This document shows, one piece after another, positions 1-7,373 of a stretch of 21,395 bases of DNA. The stretch comes from JAQBGV01 sp032128395. GTDB taxonomy: Bacteria; Planctomycetota; UBA8108; UBA1146. The notes beneath the pieces are model-generated. The model was not told where the DNA came from and ran no database searches. It saw only the letters and a list, made by a program, of their open reading frames with translations. Every line of letters begins with the position of its first letter. Position 1 is the first letter of the stretch. The stretch is from contig JAQBGV010000146.1 of assembly GCA_032128395.1 (NCBI GenBank), positions 1 through 21,395 on the forward strand, given 5' to 3'. Made by a program: the position numbers and the translations under genes.

Positions 1-165
1 TTCTGGGATCCGGTCGAGAACTTGAGCCTGTTCGTCGATGCGCAGTATGACTTCGCCCAGAGCACGCTCGATTACGACGAGGTGAGCACGAACGACAACT
101 CGAAGAGTGGGGTGGTGGACTTCGGTGGTATCAACTTCCTCTTCGGCTTGAGCTACAGCTTCTGA
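1..165 (+). CDS. C-terminal end of an outer-membrane beta-barrel protein (partial)
   Basis: Frame 1 is open from the window edge to a TGA at 163-165, giving the last 54 residues of a protein that begins outside the window. The residues alternate between polar and hydrophobic/aromatic as in transmembrane beta-strands (for example LSLFVDAQYDFAQSTLDY), and the chain ends in FGLSYSF. A terminal phenylalanine after an amphipathic strand is the usual recognition signal for the BAM machinery, so an outer-membrane barrel is likely. The exact family cannot be told from this fragment. The next gene starts about 40 nt downstream on the same strand. Confidence 0.7.
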   Translation, partial: FWDPVENLSLFVDAQYDFAQSTLDYDEVSTNDNSKSGVVDFGGINFLFGLSYSF

Positions 166-203
166 GCGAGACTCGCGAACCGCGCCCTCGCGCGTGGCGG
201 TTC

Positions 204-1289
204 TTGTGCCCCGCGCTTGCGATCGTGCTCTTCGGTCTGCTCGATCCTCACCGTGGGTGCGCAGCCCCGGTTCGTGCCGCTGGGCCGTCGGAGATTGGGA
301 AGTCGGAGATCGGGAAGTCGGAGATCGGGCAGTCGGAGATCGGGCAGTCGGAGATCGCGGAGTCCCAGTCGATCTCGGAGATCCAGTTGGTGCCCGACGG
401 GCAGGGCCCTGGGCAGGACCACTCGATCCGGCTCACCCAGGTCGGCAACCCGGCTCGTCGACCCGTGCTCCCCGACCTCTCGCGTGAGGGGGTGCACGAA
501 CTTCCCGGACGCGTGAGCCTGGAGGTTCCCGACCAGGGTCTGCTCTGGGGGGATCGATGGCTCCCCCCGGGGATCTACCGGCTCGCACTGGTCACGGATG
601 GATTCGCGATCCGGCTGCGCGCCCGACCCCTCGCTCCGGGGCGAGACTTGGAGCTCCCCGTCGAGACCGGGACCCTCACTGCTCCCGCCGCGCAGTTCCG
701 CGCCCACCTCGGGGTCCGCCAGGTCGATCGCGATCGGAGCGGCTATCTCTCCCTTCGCTGGGGAGTCCTCCTGCTCGAGGCGACGCTCACGTCTCCCGAT
801 CCTTCCGTGAAACGGGTCGCGGATTGGGTGCTCCGAGCCGTCCCGATTCCATCGCATCTCACGGAGGAGGTGTTCATCGGCACCCTCGATCGTTCCTCGG
901 ACGGGAGCGGCCTGCGGGAAGTTCGATGGATACGGGAGGGGGGCGAGTCGCATCTGCGTCTCGAGCTCAGTCGACGACGCCGGCTCATCGCGACGCACAG
1001 GGAGTACGTCGCCCGCGCCGAGCGGTTGCACACGGTCGCGAAGGGACTGCTCGACGGCGGGGAGGAGTCGGCGAGCTCCCGAGTCGGCTTGACCGCGGAG
1101 TCGTACGAGGAGCGAGCGGCCCAGATCGAGCGCCAACTCGAGGCGCTCGATGGCAGCGGGCGCGAACTCGTCGGCACTCTGCGCCCGCCGGCGGGGGAAC
1201 GCCTCGAAGTGCGCCTCGAGTCGCTCGAGGGTGCGGTGCGCCTCGTCATCGATGGTCCCGACGGCGGTGTGGAGTTCCGGTTGCCGTAG
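204..1289 (+). CDS. Secreted protein of unknown function with an N-terminal pentapeptide repeat
   Basis: I do not recognise this 361-residue protein. It opens with a hydrophobic stretch (PALAIVLFGLL) followed by a small-residue region, which fits a signal peptide and export to the periplasm. Five copies of a five-residue unit (SEIGK, SEIGQ, SEIAE) follow at about residues 29-53, encoded by a 15-bp tandem repeat. The centre is rich in predicted beta-strand; about residues 255-320 are charged and helical, and the end returns to strand (LEVRLESLEGAVRLVIDG). The chosen start is a TTG at 204. The frame is open further upstream without a better start, and a GTG at 225 is an alternative. Codon bias favours this strand over a long opposite-strand frame. 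It may be co-transcribed with the barrel gene ahead of it, and it converges on glcF with a 19-nt gap. Confidence 0.6.
   Translation: MCPALAIVLFGLLDPHRGCAAPVRAAGPSEIGKSEIGKSEIGQSEIGQSEIAESQSISEIQLVPDGQGPGQDHSIRLTQVGNPARRPVLPDLSREGVHELPGRVSLEVPDQGLLWGDRWLPPGIYRLALVTDGFAIRLRARPLAPGRDLELPVETGTLTAPAAQFRAHLGVRQVDRDRSGYLSLRWGVLLLEATLTSPDPSVKRVADWVLRAVPIPSHLTEEVFIGTLDRSSDGSGLREVRWIREGGESHLRLELSRRRRLIATHREYVARAERLHTVAKGLLDGGEESASSRVGLTAESYEERAAQIERQLEALDGSGRELVGTLRPPAGERLEVRLESLEGAVRLVIDGPDGGVEFRLP
286..365 (+). repeat. 15-bp tandem repeat, about five copies, inside the coding region
   Basis: The unit gtcggagatcgggaa is repeated head to tail about five times. The first copy has one C-to-T change, the third and fourth end in ca, and the last is degenerate (gcgga). 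Because the unit is 15 bp, gain or loss of a copy would keep the reading frame and change the number of SEIG(K/Q) pentapeptides just after the signal peptide. A related sequence (tctcggagatc) recurs shortly after. Confidence 0.85.
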
Positions 1290-1308
1290 CCGGGCTCCGC
1301 AGCCTCAC

Positions 1309-2490
1309 CTAAGGCAACAGGATCTCCCTCGCCCACCGCACCGGATGCTGGACGATTCCACCCACTCCTCGAACCAGTGACTCCCATCGGAGCAGGCAAC
1401 CCGGATTGCCGGTGGCGAGGTTTGGTTGCCCCGCACGGACCCACCGTTCTCGAGCGAGCGCACCGATCTCTGAGGAGCGACCGCGACGCCTGAGCAGGTA
1501 CAGCCCCGCCGCACCGCAGCAGCGCTCCTCCCCCGGGAGCGAAATCACGCCGGCGGGAAAGACCCGCGTGAGCAAGGCGCGGGTCGCCATCGTGGTACGG
1601 GTTCCGTGCTCCTGATGGCACGGCGGGAAGAACGCGATCGGCCCGCGGGGGGGATCGACCGGAGTCGGAAGTTCGGCGTCGAGGAGCAGGGTCGGGGTGT
1701 CGGTGAGACGCTCCGCGACCTCCGCCACGGCGGGATCTCCGTCGAGTGGTTCCGCCATCGCGGCCCCGCAGCCCGCGCTGTCCATGACGAGGTGGTCGGG
1801 ACGATCGGCGAGCAGATCGCGTGCGCGCGCCGACGCGAGCGACGTCGCCTCCGTCACGAGCCCGGCGTGCCGGTGGAGCGCACCACAGCACCCCGCGGAT
1901 CGGAAGGTCACGCGATAGCCGACGTGCGCGAGGAGTCGCGCCGCGTCGAGGGTCTCTCGCCGGAAGAGACGATCTGCGATGCAGCCGCGCAGAATAGTCA
2001 CCCGTCCGCGCTCCGCGCCGCGCGGAGAGAGCTCGGACGGGAGCGGGAGTGGGCGGAATCGATCCCGGTGTGGGAGGTCGGCCGATCGGAGCGCGGTGAT
2101 GGCCGGTCGCGCGAACCGCAAGAATCCGAGGGCGCGCTCGAGTCGTTCCGGGTGGGCGATGACCTCGGACAGCAGCCATCGCTCGAGCCGGGAGGCGAGA
2201 TCGGCGCGCACCGGCCGCGTGCGCTCCCGCTGAGTGAGCATCAATCGCTCCATCGAGATCCCCGAGGGGCACGCACTCTCGCAGGCGCGGCAGACCAGGC
2301 AATCCTCGAGCCCAGCGAGCAGCTTGTCCGAGAGAGGAGCCCGACCTTCCTCGACCGCTCGGAGCGCCGCGATCCGACCGCGTGGGTTCTCGGACTCCCG
2401 CTTGTCGACCGCATAGGTCGGGCAGACCGGGAGACAGAGACCGCAGTGGACGCAGTCGTCGAGGCCGGGGTACGGATCGGTCGGTCTCAT
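1309..2490 (-). CDS. glcF: Glycolate oxidase iron-sulfur subunit GlcF
   Basis: This is the electron-transfer subunit of glycolate oxidase, which passes electrons from the flavin subunits to the respiratory chain during glycolate-to-glyoxylate oxidation. The 393-residue protein has two ferredoxin-type 4Fe-4S motifs, Cys13-x2-Cys16-x2-Cys19-x3-Cys23 (CVHCGLCLPVCP) and Cys64-x2-Cys67-x2-Cys70-x3-Cys74. Two CCG-domain modules follow: Cys170/SAGCCG at 201-202/Cys241, and PPC291/ERCCG at 324-325 with a later NPGC. That order is typical of GlcF and related heterodisulfide-reductase-like subunits. The ATG at 2490 overlaps the glcE stop as ATGA, so it is the last gene of glcDEF and probably translationally coupled. 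The open frame continues further upstream into glcE, but that part is a shadow of glcE. Confidence 0.93.
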   Translation of the reverse strand: MRPTDPYPGLDDCVHCGLCLPVCPTYAVDKRESENPRGRIAALRAVEEGRAPLSDKLLAGLEDCLVCRACESACPSGISMERLMLTQRERTRPVRADLASRLERWLLSEVIAHPERLERALGFLRFARPAITALRSADLPHRDRFRPLPLPSELSPRGAERGRVTILRGCIADRLFRRETLDAARLLAHVGYRVTFRSAGCCGALHRHAGLVTEATSLASARARDLLADRPDHLVMDSAGCGAAMAEPLDGDPAVAEVAERLTDTPTLLLDAELPTPVDPPRGPIAFFPPCHQEHGTRTTMATRALLTRVFPAGVISLPGEERCCGAAGLYLLRRRGRSSEIGALARERWVRAGQPNLATGNPGCLLRWESLVRGVGGIVQHPVRWAREILLP

Positions 2491-3479
2491 CGCGGGTCCC
2501 CGCACCAGAGGCGACCCGATCGGTCCCACGCTCCACGCACTAGTGAGCCGAATTCCGAGGCCCGCTCGGTGGCGACCGACCCCGCGACCACACCCTCGAT
2601 CCGCCCGACCCCGATGAAGGGATGGACCACCGCACGGACCGCTGGAAGAGTCCCGAGCTCTGCGATCCGCTCGCACCAGCCGCGCGTCGGCCGGCGCTCC
2701 ACCCCTCCTTCGCCGAGCTCGAGCCAGGACGCGAGCGCCTCGAAGTCGATCGGCTCCGGCGTGAGTATTCCGTCTACTCCTGCGGCGATCCTCTCCCCGA
2801 GTTCCCGAGCAGTCGCCTCGCTCCCCTCGATGAGCGCGTGGAGCGTGACCATCCCTCCCTCGAGGTCGACTCGGAGCGCCGTCGGATCCGGACCGGCTCG
2901 AATCGCGACGAGCAGCGACTCGATCTCGCGCGCGGGGCGGCGGGTGATGACTTCGCGCCAGCACTCCGGGCGCCTTCGGAGGCGCCAATGCATTCGGGTG
3001 ATCACGGCGAGGGTTCCGCGAGACCCCGAGAGGAATCGGGTGAGGTCGTAGCCGGTGACGTTCTTCACCACGCGCCCCCCGCCACGGAGCGTATCCCCAT
3101 CTCCGGTCACTCCCTCGATCCCGAGGACCGCGTCGCGGATGCGCCCTTCTCCGGGAGCTGCGGGCGATTCCTCTCCGCTCGCGTAGAGTCCGCCGAGCGT
3201 GCCATGCATCCCGACCGGGAGCAACGGACAGAGCATCAGCCCCACCTCCAATGCTGCCCGTGCGGCGACCTCGACCGGGGTCCCGGAGAGCGCGGTCATC
3301 ACCATCTCCTCGACGTCGAATTCTTCGATCCCCGCTAGTCGAGCGAGCGACAGCGGTTCGACTGCCGCGGGGAGCGGTTCGGAACGCGTTCCCCATCCGA
3401 TCGGCCCGAGAGGTGGCGCCGATGGCGCGCGGCCGCGGAAGAGCGCCGGGAGCTGGTCGGTCCGCGCGATCTCGATCAT
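2487..3479 (-). CDS. glcE: Glycolate oxidase FAD-binding subunit GlcE
   Basis: This is the short second flavin subunit of glycolate oxidase. The 330-residue protein carries a PCMH-type FAD-binding domain without the full FAD-oxidase C-terminal domain of GlcD. Diagnostic segments are the glycine-rich GTLGGLYASG near residue 90 and GRVVKNVTGYDLTRF followed by GSRGTLAVIT at roughly 125-155. The KNVxGYDLxR signature separates GlcE from GlcD and from lactate or D-2-hydroxyacid dehydrogenases. The start is the ATG at 3479, which overlaps the glcD stop as ATGA. The stop overlaps the glcF start in the same way. The frame remains open upstream inside glcD, but that extension has no family resemblance and was excluded. 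Confidence 0.92.
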   Translation of the reverse strand: MIEIARTDQLPALFRGRAPSAPPLGPIGWGTRSEPLPAAVEPLSLARLAGIEEFDVEEMVMTALSGTPVEVAARAALEVGLMLCPLLPVGMHGTLGGLYASGEESPAAPGEGRIRDAVLGIEGVTGDGDTLRGGGRVVKNVTGYDLTRFLSGSRGTLAVITRMHWRLRRRPECWREVITRRPAREIESLLVAIRAGPDPTALRVDLEGGMVTLHALIEGSEATARELGERIAAGVDGILTPEPIDFEALASWLELGEGGVERRPTRGWCERIAELGTLPAVRAVVHPFIGVGRIEGVVAGSVATERASEFGSLVRGAWDRSGRLWCGDPR

Positions 3480-4942
3480 CCGATGATCCGCTCCGTCCGA
3501 TCTGCGTGCCCCGGGCCCCGATGTCCCGCTTCGACGCAGCCGCGTCCGCCGGGGAGGATCTTCCCGGGGTTCGCGAGTCCGAGCGGGTCGATCGCTTGCC
3601 GCACTCGCCGCTGCGTCTCCAGTTCCTCCTCGGTGAACATCAGCCCCATGAACTCTCGCTTCTCGATCCCGATCCCATGTTCCCCCGAGAGAGCGCCCCC
3701 CGCTGCGACGCACAGTCGGAGGATCTCCGCCCCGGCGGCGACGACGCGGGAGGTCTCGTCCGGGTCGCGGGAATCGAAGCTGATGTTGGGGTGGAGGTTT
3801 CCGTCTCCGGCGTGAAAGACATTGCTCAGACGCAAGCGGTGACGACGCCCGATCTCGGCGATCGCATCGACCACCTCGGCCAGGCGCCGCCGCGGGACGA
3901 CCCCATCGAGGACGTAGAGGTCGCGCGCGATCCTTCCCATCGCCCCGAACGCCCCCTTGCGCCCCCGCCACAAGCGGGCGCGCGACTCCGAATCCTCGGC
4001 CTCCTCGAACGCGATCGCCCCCTCCGCCTCGCACGCGTCGCGGATCGCTCGGGTCTCCTCCGCGATCTCCGCGGCCGAGCCTTCCCCCTCGACGAGGAGA
4101 ACGGCATCCGCATCGCTCGGGTAGCCGGCGCGAAACACGCTCGCCTCGACCGCGGCGATGGTCTGCCGATCGAGCACTTCGAGCGCTGCGGGTCGCGTCC
4201 CGCTCGCGATGATCCGCGCCACCGCACGGCAGGATGCGGTGAGCGACGAGAAGCTCGCCAGGAACGTGCGTACGCACTCCGGTCGGCGGACGAGCGCGAC
4301 GGTCGCCTCGACCACGATCCCGAGAGTCCCTTCCGATCCGACGAAGAGCCCTCGATCGTCCGGGCCGTCGACCGAGCCGCTCCGGTCCCCGAGGGTCGTC
4401 CGCGTGCCATCGGGGAGGATGACCTGCAGCTCGAGGATGTGCCGAGTGGTCATCCCGTGGCGGAAGCAGTGGGGCCCGCCTGCGTTCTCCGCGATGTTGC
4501 CGCCGAGGGTGCAGGCGCGTTGGCTAGAAGGATCGGGCGCGTACCGCAATCCGTGGGCACCAGCTGCGACGTCGAGATCGAGATTCACCACGCCGGGCTG
4601 GATCCGTGCGATCCGGTCGAGCGTATCGATCTCGAGGATTCGATCGAGTCGCGTCACATCGAGCAGCCACGCCCGATCGAGCGGGACGGCACCCCCCGAG
4701 AGCCCGGTTCCCGCGCCGCGAGGGAGGAACGGCACGCCCTTGCCTCGACAGGCGAGAACGGCCGAAGCGACCTCGTCCGAATTCTCGAGGAGCAACACCC
4801 CCCCCGGTGTCCCCCGGTGGAGGGCGAGCCCATCGGTGTCGTAGAGCGCGAGTTCTCCCGGGTCGGTCAGAATCCGGTCACGGGGGAGGAACCGGCGCAG
4901 CACGGCGATGAGCGCCGAGTCGATCCGCTTCGGCTCCCGCAC
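3476..4942 (-). CDS. glcD: Glycolate oxidase catalytic flavin subunit GlcD
   Basis: This is the catalytic FAD subunit that oxidises glycolate (and often D-lactate) at the membrane-associated GlcDEF complex. The 488-residue length is normal. The N-terminal FAD-binding domain shows PRGAGTGLSGG at about 74-84 and PDPSSQRACTLGGNIAENAGG at about 127-147. The C-terminal FAD-linked oxidase domain shows NVFHAGDGNLHPN and SGEHGIGIEKREFM, which hold the conserved histidines of the active site and flavin environment. The start is a GTG at 4942 with a strong upstream site (aggaaggagag, then 5 nt). It is the first gene of glcDEF and diverges from the SPFH gene across 146 nt. No glcC-type regulator or glycolate permease is adjacent. 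Confidence 0.93.
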   Translation of the reverse strand: MREPKRIDSALIAVLRRFLPRDRILTDPGELALYDTDGLALHRGTPGGVLLLENSDEVASAVLACRGKGVPFLPRGAGTGLSGGAVPLDRAWLLDVTRLDRILEIDTLDRIARIQPGVVNLDLDVAAGAHGLRYAPDPSSQRACTLGGNIAENAGGPHCFRHGMTTRHILELQVILPDGTRTTLGDRSGSVDGPDDRGLFVGSEGTLGIVVEATVALVRRPECVRTFLASFSSLTASCRAVARIIASGTRPAALEVLDRQTIAAVEASVFRAGYPSDADAVLLVEGEGSAAEIAEETRAIRDACEAEGAIAFEEAEDSESRARLWRGRKGAFGAMGRIARDLYVLDGVVPRRRLAEVVDAIAEIGRRHRLRLSNVFHAGDGNLHPNISFDSRDPDETSRVVAAGAEILRLCVAAGGALSGEHGIGIEKREFMGLMFTEEELETQRRVRQAIDPLGLANPGKILPGGRGCVEAGHRGPGHADRTERIIG

Positions 4943-5088
4943 GGGCGCTCTCCTTCCTCGGGGCCACTCGTTCGCTCGCGTTGGCTCCGACCTTCCGCGA
5001 TAATCTCACCCGAGGAGTCCGGTGTGCGACTCCGCCACCGAGAATCGTCGATGATCCCCCGGCGGGCCGGGGGAGGGAGGAGCGGCGG

Positions 5089-6195
5089 ATGGGTCTTCTC
5101 GACAAGCTCCGCGGGGAACTGGTCGACATCATCGAATGGATCGACGACAGCCGCCACACTCTGGTCTGGCGCTTCCCGCGCTTCCACAACCAGATCAAGA
5201 ACGGCGCGAAGTTGATCGTTCGCCCCGGCCAGCAGGCGATCTTCGTCCACCAGGGCCGTCTCGCCGACGTGTTCGTGCCGGGCACCTACGAGCTGACCAC
5301 GGGGAACATGCCGCTCCTCTCGACCCTCGCGGGTTGGAAGCACGGCTTCGACAGCCCCTTCAAGTCAGAAGTCTACTTCGTCTCGACCCGACAGATCACG
5401 GACATGAAGTGGGGGACTCCGAACCCGGTCGTGCTTCGCGACGTGGACTTCGGCCCGGTTCGGATCCGGGCCTTCGGCAGCTACTCCCTGAAGGCGACCG
5501 ACCCGAAGGCGCTCCTCGAGGAGCTGGTCGGCGCGGACGGAACCTTCGGCTCGGATGAGGTCGCCGAGCTGATGCGCTCGATGATCAACACGACCTTCGC
5601 CGATCTCGTCGCCAGCTCGCATGTGGCGGTGCTCGACCTGGCCAGCAACTACGAGGAATTCTCTGCGCAGTTGCGAGCCGCCGTCGAGGAGAAGGTCGAC
5701 GACGAGTACGGTCTGGCCATCCCGCAGCTCTTCATCGTGAACATCTCCCTCCCCGAGAACGTCGAGAAGGCGCTCGATACCCGCAGTTCGATGGGGATCA
5801 TCGGGGACATGGGTCGTTTCCAGCAGTACCAGTTCGGGCAGGCGATGACCCAAGCCGCCCAGAATCCGGCCGGCGGCGGCGCGGCCCAGGGGATGGGGCT
5901 CGGCATGGGTTTCGCGATGGCGAACCAGATGGTCCATGGGATGGGAGCCGCGGGCGCGGCCGGTGCTGCCCCTGCGATGGCGCCGCCCCCCCCGCCGGCG
6001 GCGGCGACGATCTGGCACGTCGCGGAAGGGGGGCAGAGCATCGGTCCCCTGACGCTCGATCACCTCCGCGCGATGGTCTCAGAGGGTCGTCTCGTCCGCG
6101 ACACCTTCGTCTGGTGCGCGGGGATGGCGGGTTGGATGGCCGCGGGGCAGGTCGCACAACTCAGCTCGTTGTTCGGACCCCCACCCACGCCATGA
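5089..6195 (+). CDS. SPFH-domain (stomatin/prohibitin-like) protein with C-terminal GYF-like domain
   Basis: The 368-residue protein resembles the YdjI/COG4260 branch of SPFH proteins, which are bacterial scaffold-like proteins of poorly known role. The N-terminal SPFH part spans about residues 25-250, including LIVRPGQQAIFVHQGRLADVF, GTYELTTGNMPLL, FGSYSLKATDP and IPQLFIVNISLPENVEKA. A flexible linker rich in Gly, Ala, Met and Pro follows at about 265-305. The end is a compact GYF_2/DUF4339-like domain (IWHVAEGGQSIGPLTLDHL, then WCAGMAGWMAAGQV) of the kind found at protein-protein interfaces. The COG4260 zinc ribbon appears to be replaced by the GYF-like domain. The start is the ATG at 5089 after gggagggaggag. 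No N-terminal membrane segment is evident. Its stop lies 2 nt from the end of the converging gene. Confidence 0.85.
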   Translation: MGLLDKLRGELVDIIEWIDDSRHTLVWRFPRFHNQIKNGAKLIVRPGQQAIFVHQGRLADVFVPGTYELTTGNMPLLSTLAGWKHGFDSPFKSEVYFVSTRQITDMKWGTPNPVVLRDVDFGPVRIRAFGSYSLKATDPKALLEELVGADGTFGSDEVAELMRSMINTTFADLVASSHVAVLDLASNYEEFSAQLRAAVEEKVDDEYGLAIPQLFIVNISLPENVEKALDTRSSMGIIGDMGRFQQYQFGQAMTQAAQNPAGGGAAQGMGLGMGFAMANQMVHGMGAAGAAGAAPAMAPPPPPAAATIWHVAEGGQSIGPLTLDHLRAMVSEGRLVRDTFVWCAGMAGWMAAGQVAQLSSLFGPPPTP

Positions 6196-6197
6196 GC

Positions 6198-7103
6198 TCA
6201 ACTGCCGGATCCCGGTCCGCCGTGCGTTCTCTGGATCTCCGCGGTGGGTGAGTGGGGTGCCACCGGGTCGATCGTGTCGCTGCCGCTCGAGACTGCGGAG
6301 GAACGAACTACGTCGGCCACGCCGCCTGCGGACTGAGCCCGCTTCTTTGCGTCGCGCCGCTTGCGCTGCTGCTCCGAGTGCACTCCGTGGATAACGGCGG
6401 CGATGACGAGGACGATGGTGATCAGAAGCCGCGGCTCGAGTCGCAACCAGCCACTCGCGCTCTCGACCCAGCGCACGAGGGGGATGCTCCCTTGCCGAAT
6501 CAGGCAGACCGCGACGAACCCCAAGCCGGCTCCGGGGATGAGAAATCGTTCCCTGGAGAGCACTTCGCGCCAGCTGAAGATCGCCTCGCCCGGGGTCGCT
6601 GGCGCCAGGCGCCGAGGGAGCGGGAACCAGCGAGGAACCTGTGACTTGTAGTCGAGGTAGGGCTGGCCCAGCTCCTCCTCGAGCCGCTGCTCCTCGTGGA
6701 GCACGATCAGCGTGTAGATCACCAAACCGCAGAGCAGAGCGACGACGGCGGACCCTCGCGCTCCGCCCGCCACGGTCATTCCCAGGAGAATCGCCAGATT
6801 GGCGACGTAGAGCGGATTCCTCGTGTATCGAAACGGCCCGGAGCACACCAAGACCTCCGGGGCACAACGGCGAACCCGCGCCTTTTTCCCAATACGTCGC
6901 ATCGATGCCAACCGCAGCGCTACGCCGACGGCCGTGAGGCCAGCCCCCACCGCCAGCTCCCACCCCTGTGACTGGGGTGCGGACGGGCTGAACAGCGACA
7001 ACAGCAGTGGGAGTCCGAGGAGGAGGAGGAGGACCGAGCGCAGGTGAAAGGCAGAGGCCAGGGCGGCTTCCACCGTACGATTCCGAGCGAGTCGGGTTAC
7101 CAC
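6198..7103 (-). CDS. Isoprenylcysteine/phospholipid methyltransferase-like membrane protein
   Basis: This 301-residue integral membrane protein belongs to the ICMT/PEMT-like methyltransferase group. Hydrophobic segments are at about 20-37, 48-65, 100-130, then 184-202 and 227-243. The family core is GPFRYTRNPLYV at about 89-100, with HEEQRLEEELGQPYLDY at about 136-152 and VPRWFP at about 156-161. The pattern RNPxY...E...G..Y..Y...VPR is the S-adenosylmethionine-binding signature of the family. Bacterial substrates are mostly unknown, so none is assigned. The tail after residue 250 is polar and low-complexity. The start is a GTG at 7103 with GAGG 7 nt upstream. It lies about 270 nt downstream of the MATE gene on the same strand and may be read from it. 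Confidence 0.8.
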   Translation of the reverse strand: MVTRLARNRTVEAALASAFHLRSVLLLLLGLPLLLSLFSPSAPQSQGWELAVGAGLTAVGVALRLASMRRIGKKARVRRCAPEVLVCSGPFRYTRNPLYVANLAILLGMTVAGGARGSAVVALLCGLVIYTLIVLHEEQRLEEELGQPYLDYKSQVPRWFPLPRRLAPATPGEAIFSWREVLSRERFLIPGAGLGFVAVCLIRQGSIPLVRWVESASGWLRLEPRLLITIVLVIAAVIHGVHSEQQRKRRDAKKRAQSAGGVADVVRSSAVSSGSDTIDPVAPHSPTAEIQRTHGGPGSGS

Positions 7104-7201
7104 TGGGAGGCCTCACTGCCTGGAACGAACATCCGTGCTCCTGTCGACGAATGAGTGCGATGCGTGTCGCCTCGATTCCCTCCGAGGCTCCTACGCCCCC
7201 C

Positions 7202-7251
7202 GATCCTGCCGGTGAGGAGCTCCGGGGACTCGCCGCGGCAGCCACAGGATC
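7202..7251. repeat. Two-part inverted repeat between the MATE and methyltransferase genes
   Basis: The outer arms GATCCTG (7202-7208) and CAGGATC (7245-7251) are perfectly complementary. Inside, CGGTGAG (7210-7216) pairs with CTCGCCG (7229-7235) with one T-G wobble and a 12-nt loop. No T run follows on the minus strand, so it is not a standard intrinsic terminator for the MATE gene. The rest of 7104-7373 holds nothing I can call a gene. A plus-strand frame with a CPHC motif runs through it into the antisense of the MATE gene and was rejected. Confidence 0.45.
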
Positions 7252-7373
7252 AGCCGAACGACCGTCCATGGTGGAGGCGACGGCGGATCACGTCCACGTG
7301 TTTTTCCCTCCTGCGTTCCTCCCGACGTCAGTGCCGATGTGCCCCCACTGCAAGAAGGGGCGACTCCGCTCGT

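Noticed and set aside
153..1136. 327-residue minus-strand frame opposite the repeat protein
   Set aside because: Its Asp/Leu/Arg-rich sequence (DLRLP repeats) mirrors the plus-strand SEIG repeat. It lacks a signal peptide or fold-like pattern, while the plus strand has better codon bias.
1606..3051. 481-residue plus-strand frame across glcF and glcE
   Set aside because: It is antisense to genes with full iron-sulfur and FAD signatures; the product is low-complexity Arg/Ser/Glu.
4981..5004. TTGGCT and GATAAT as a promoter for the SPFH gene
   Set aside because: The spacing is only 12 bp, and no acceptable -35 lies 16-18 bp before GATAAT.
3251..5050. Long plus-strand frame across glcD
   Set aside because: Antisense shadow of glcD caused by high GC; the composition is unlike a folded protein.
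7291..7312. CACGTccACGTG followed by a T run, like a tiny plus-strand terminator
   Set aside because: The arms are only 5 bp with a 2-nt loop, and no plus-strand gene ends nearby.
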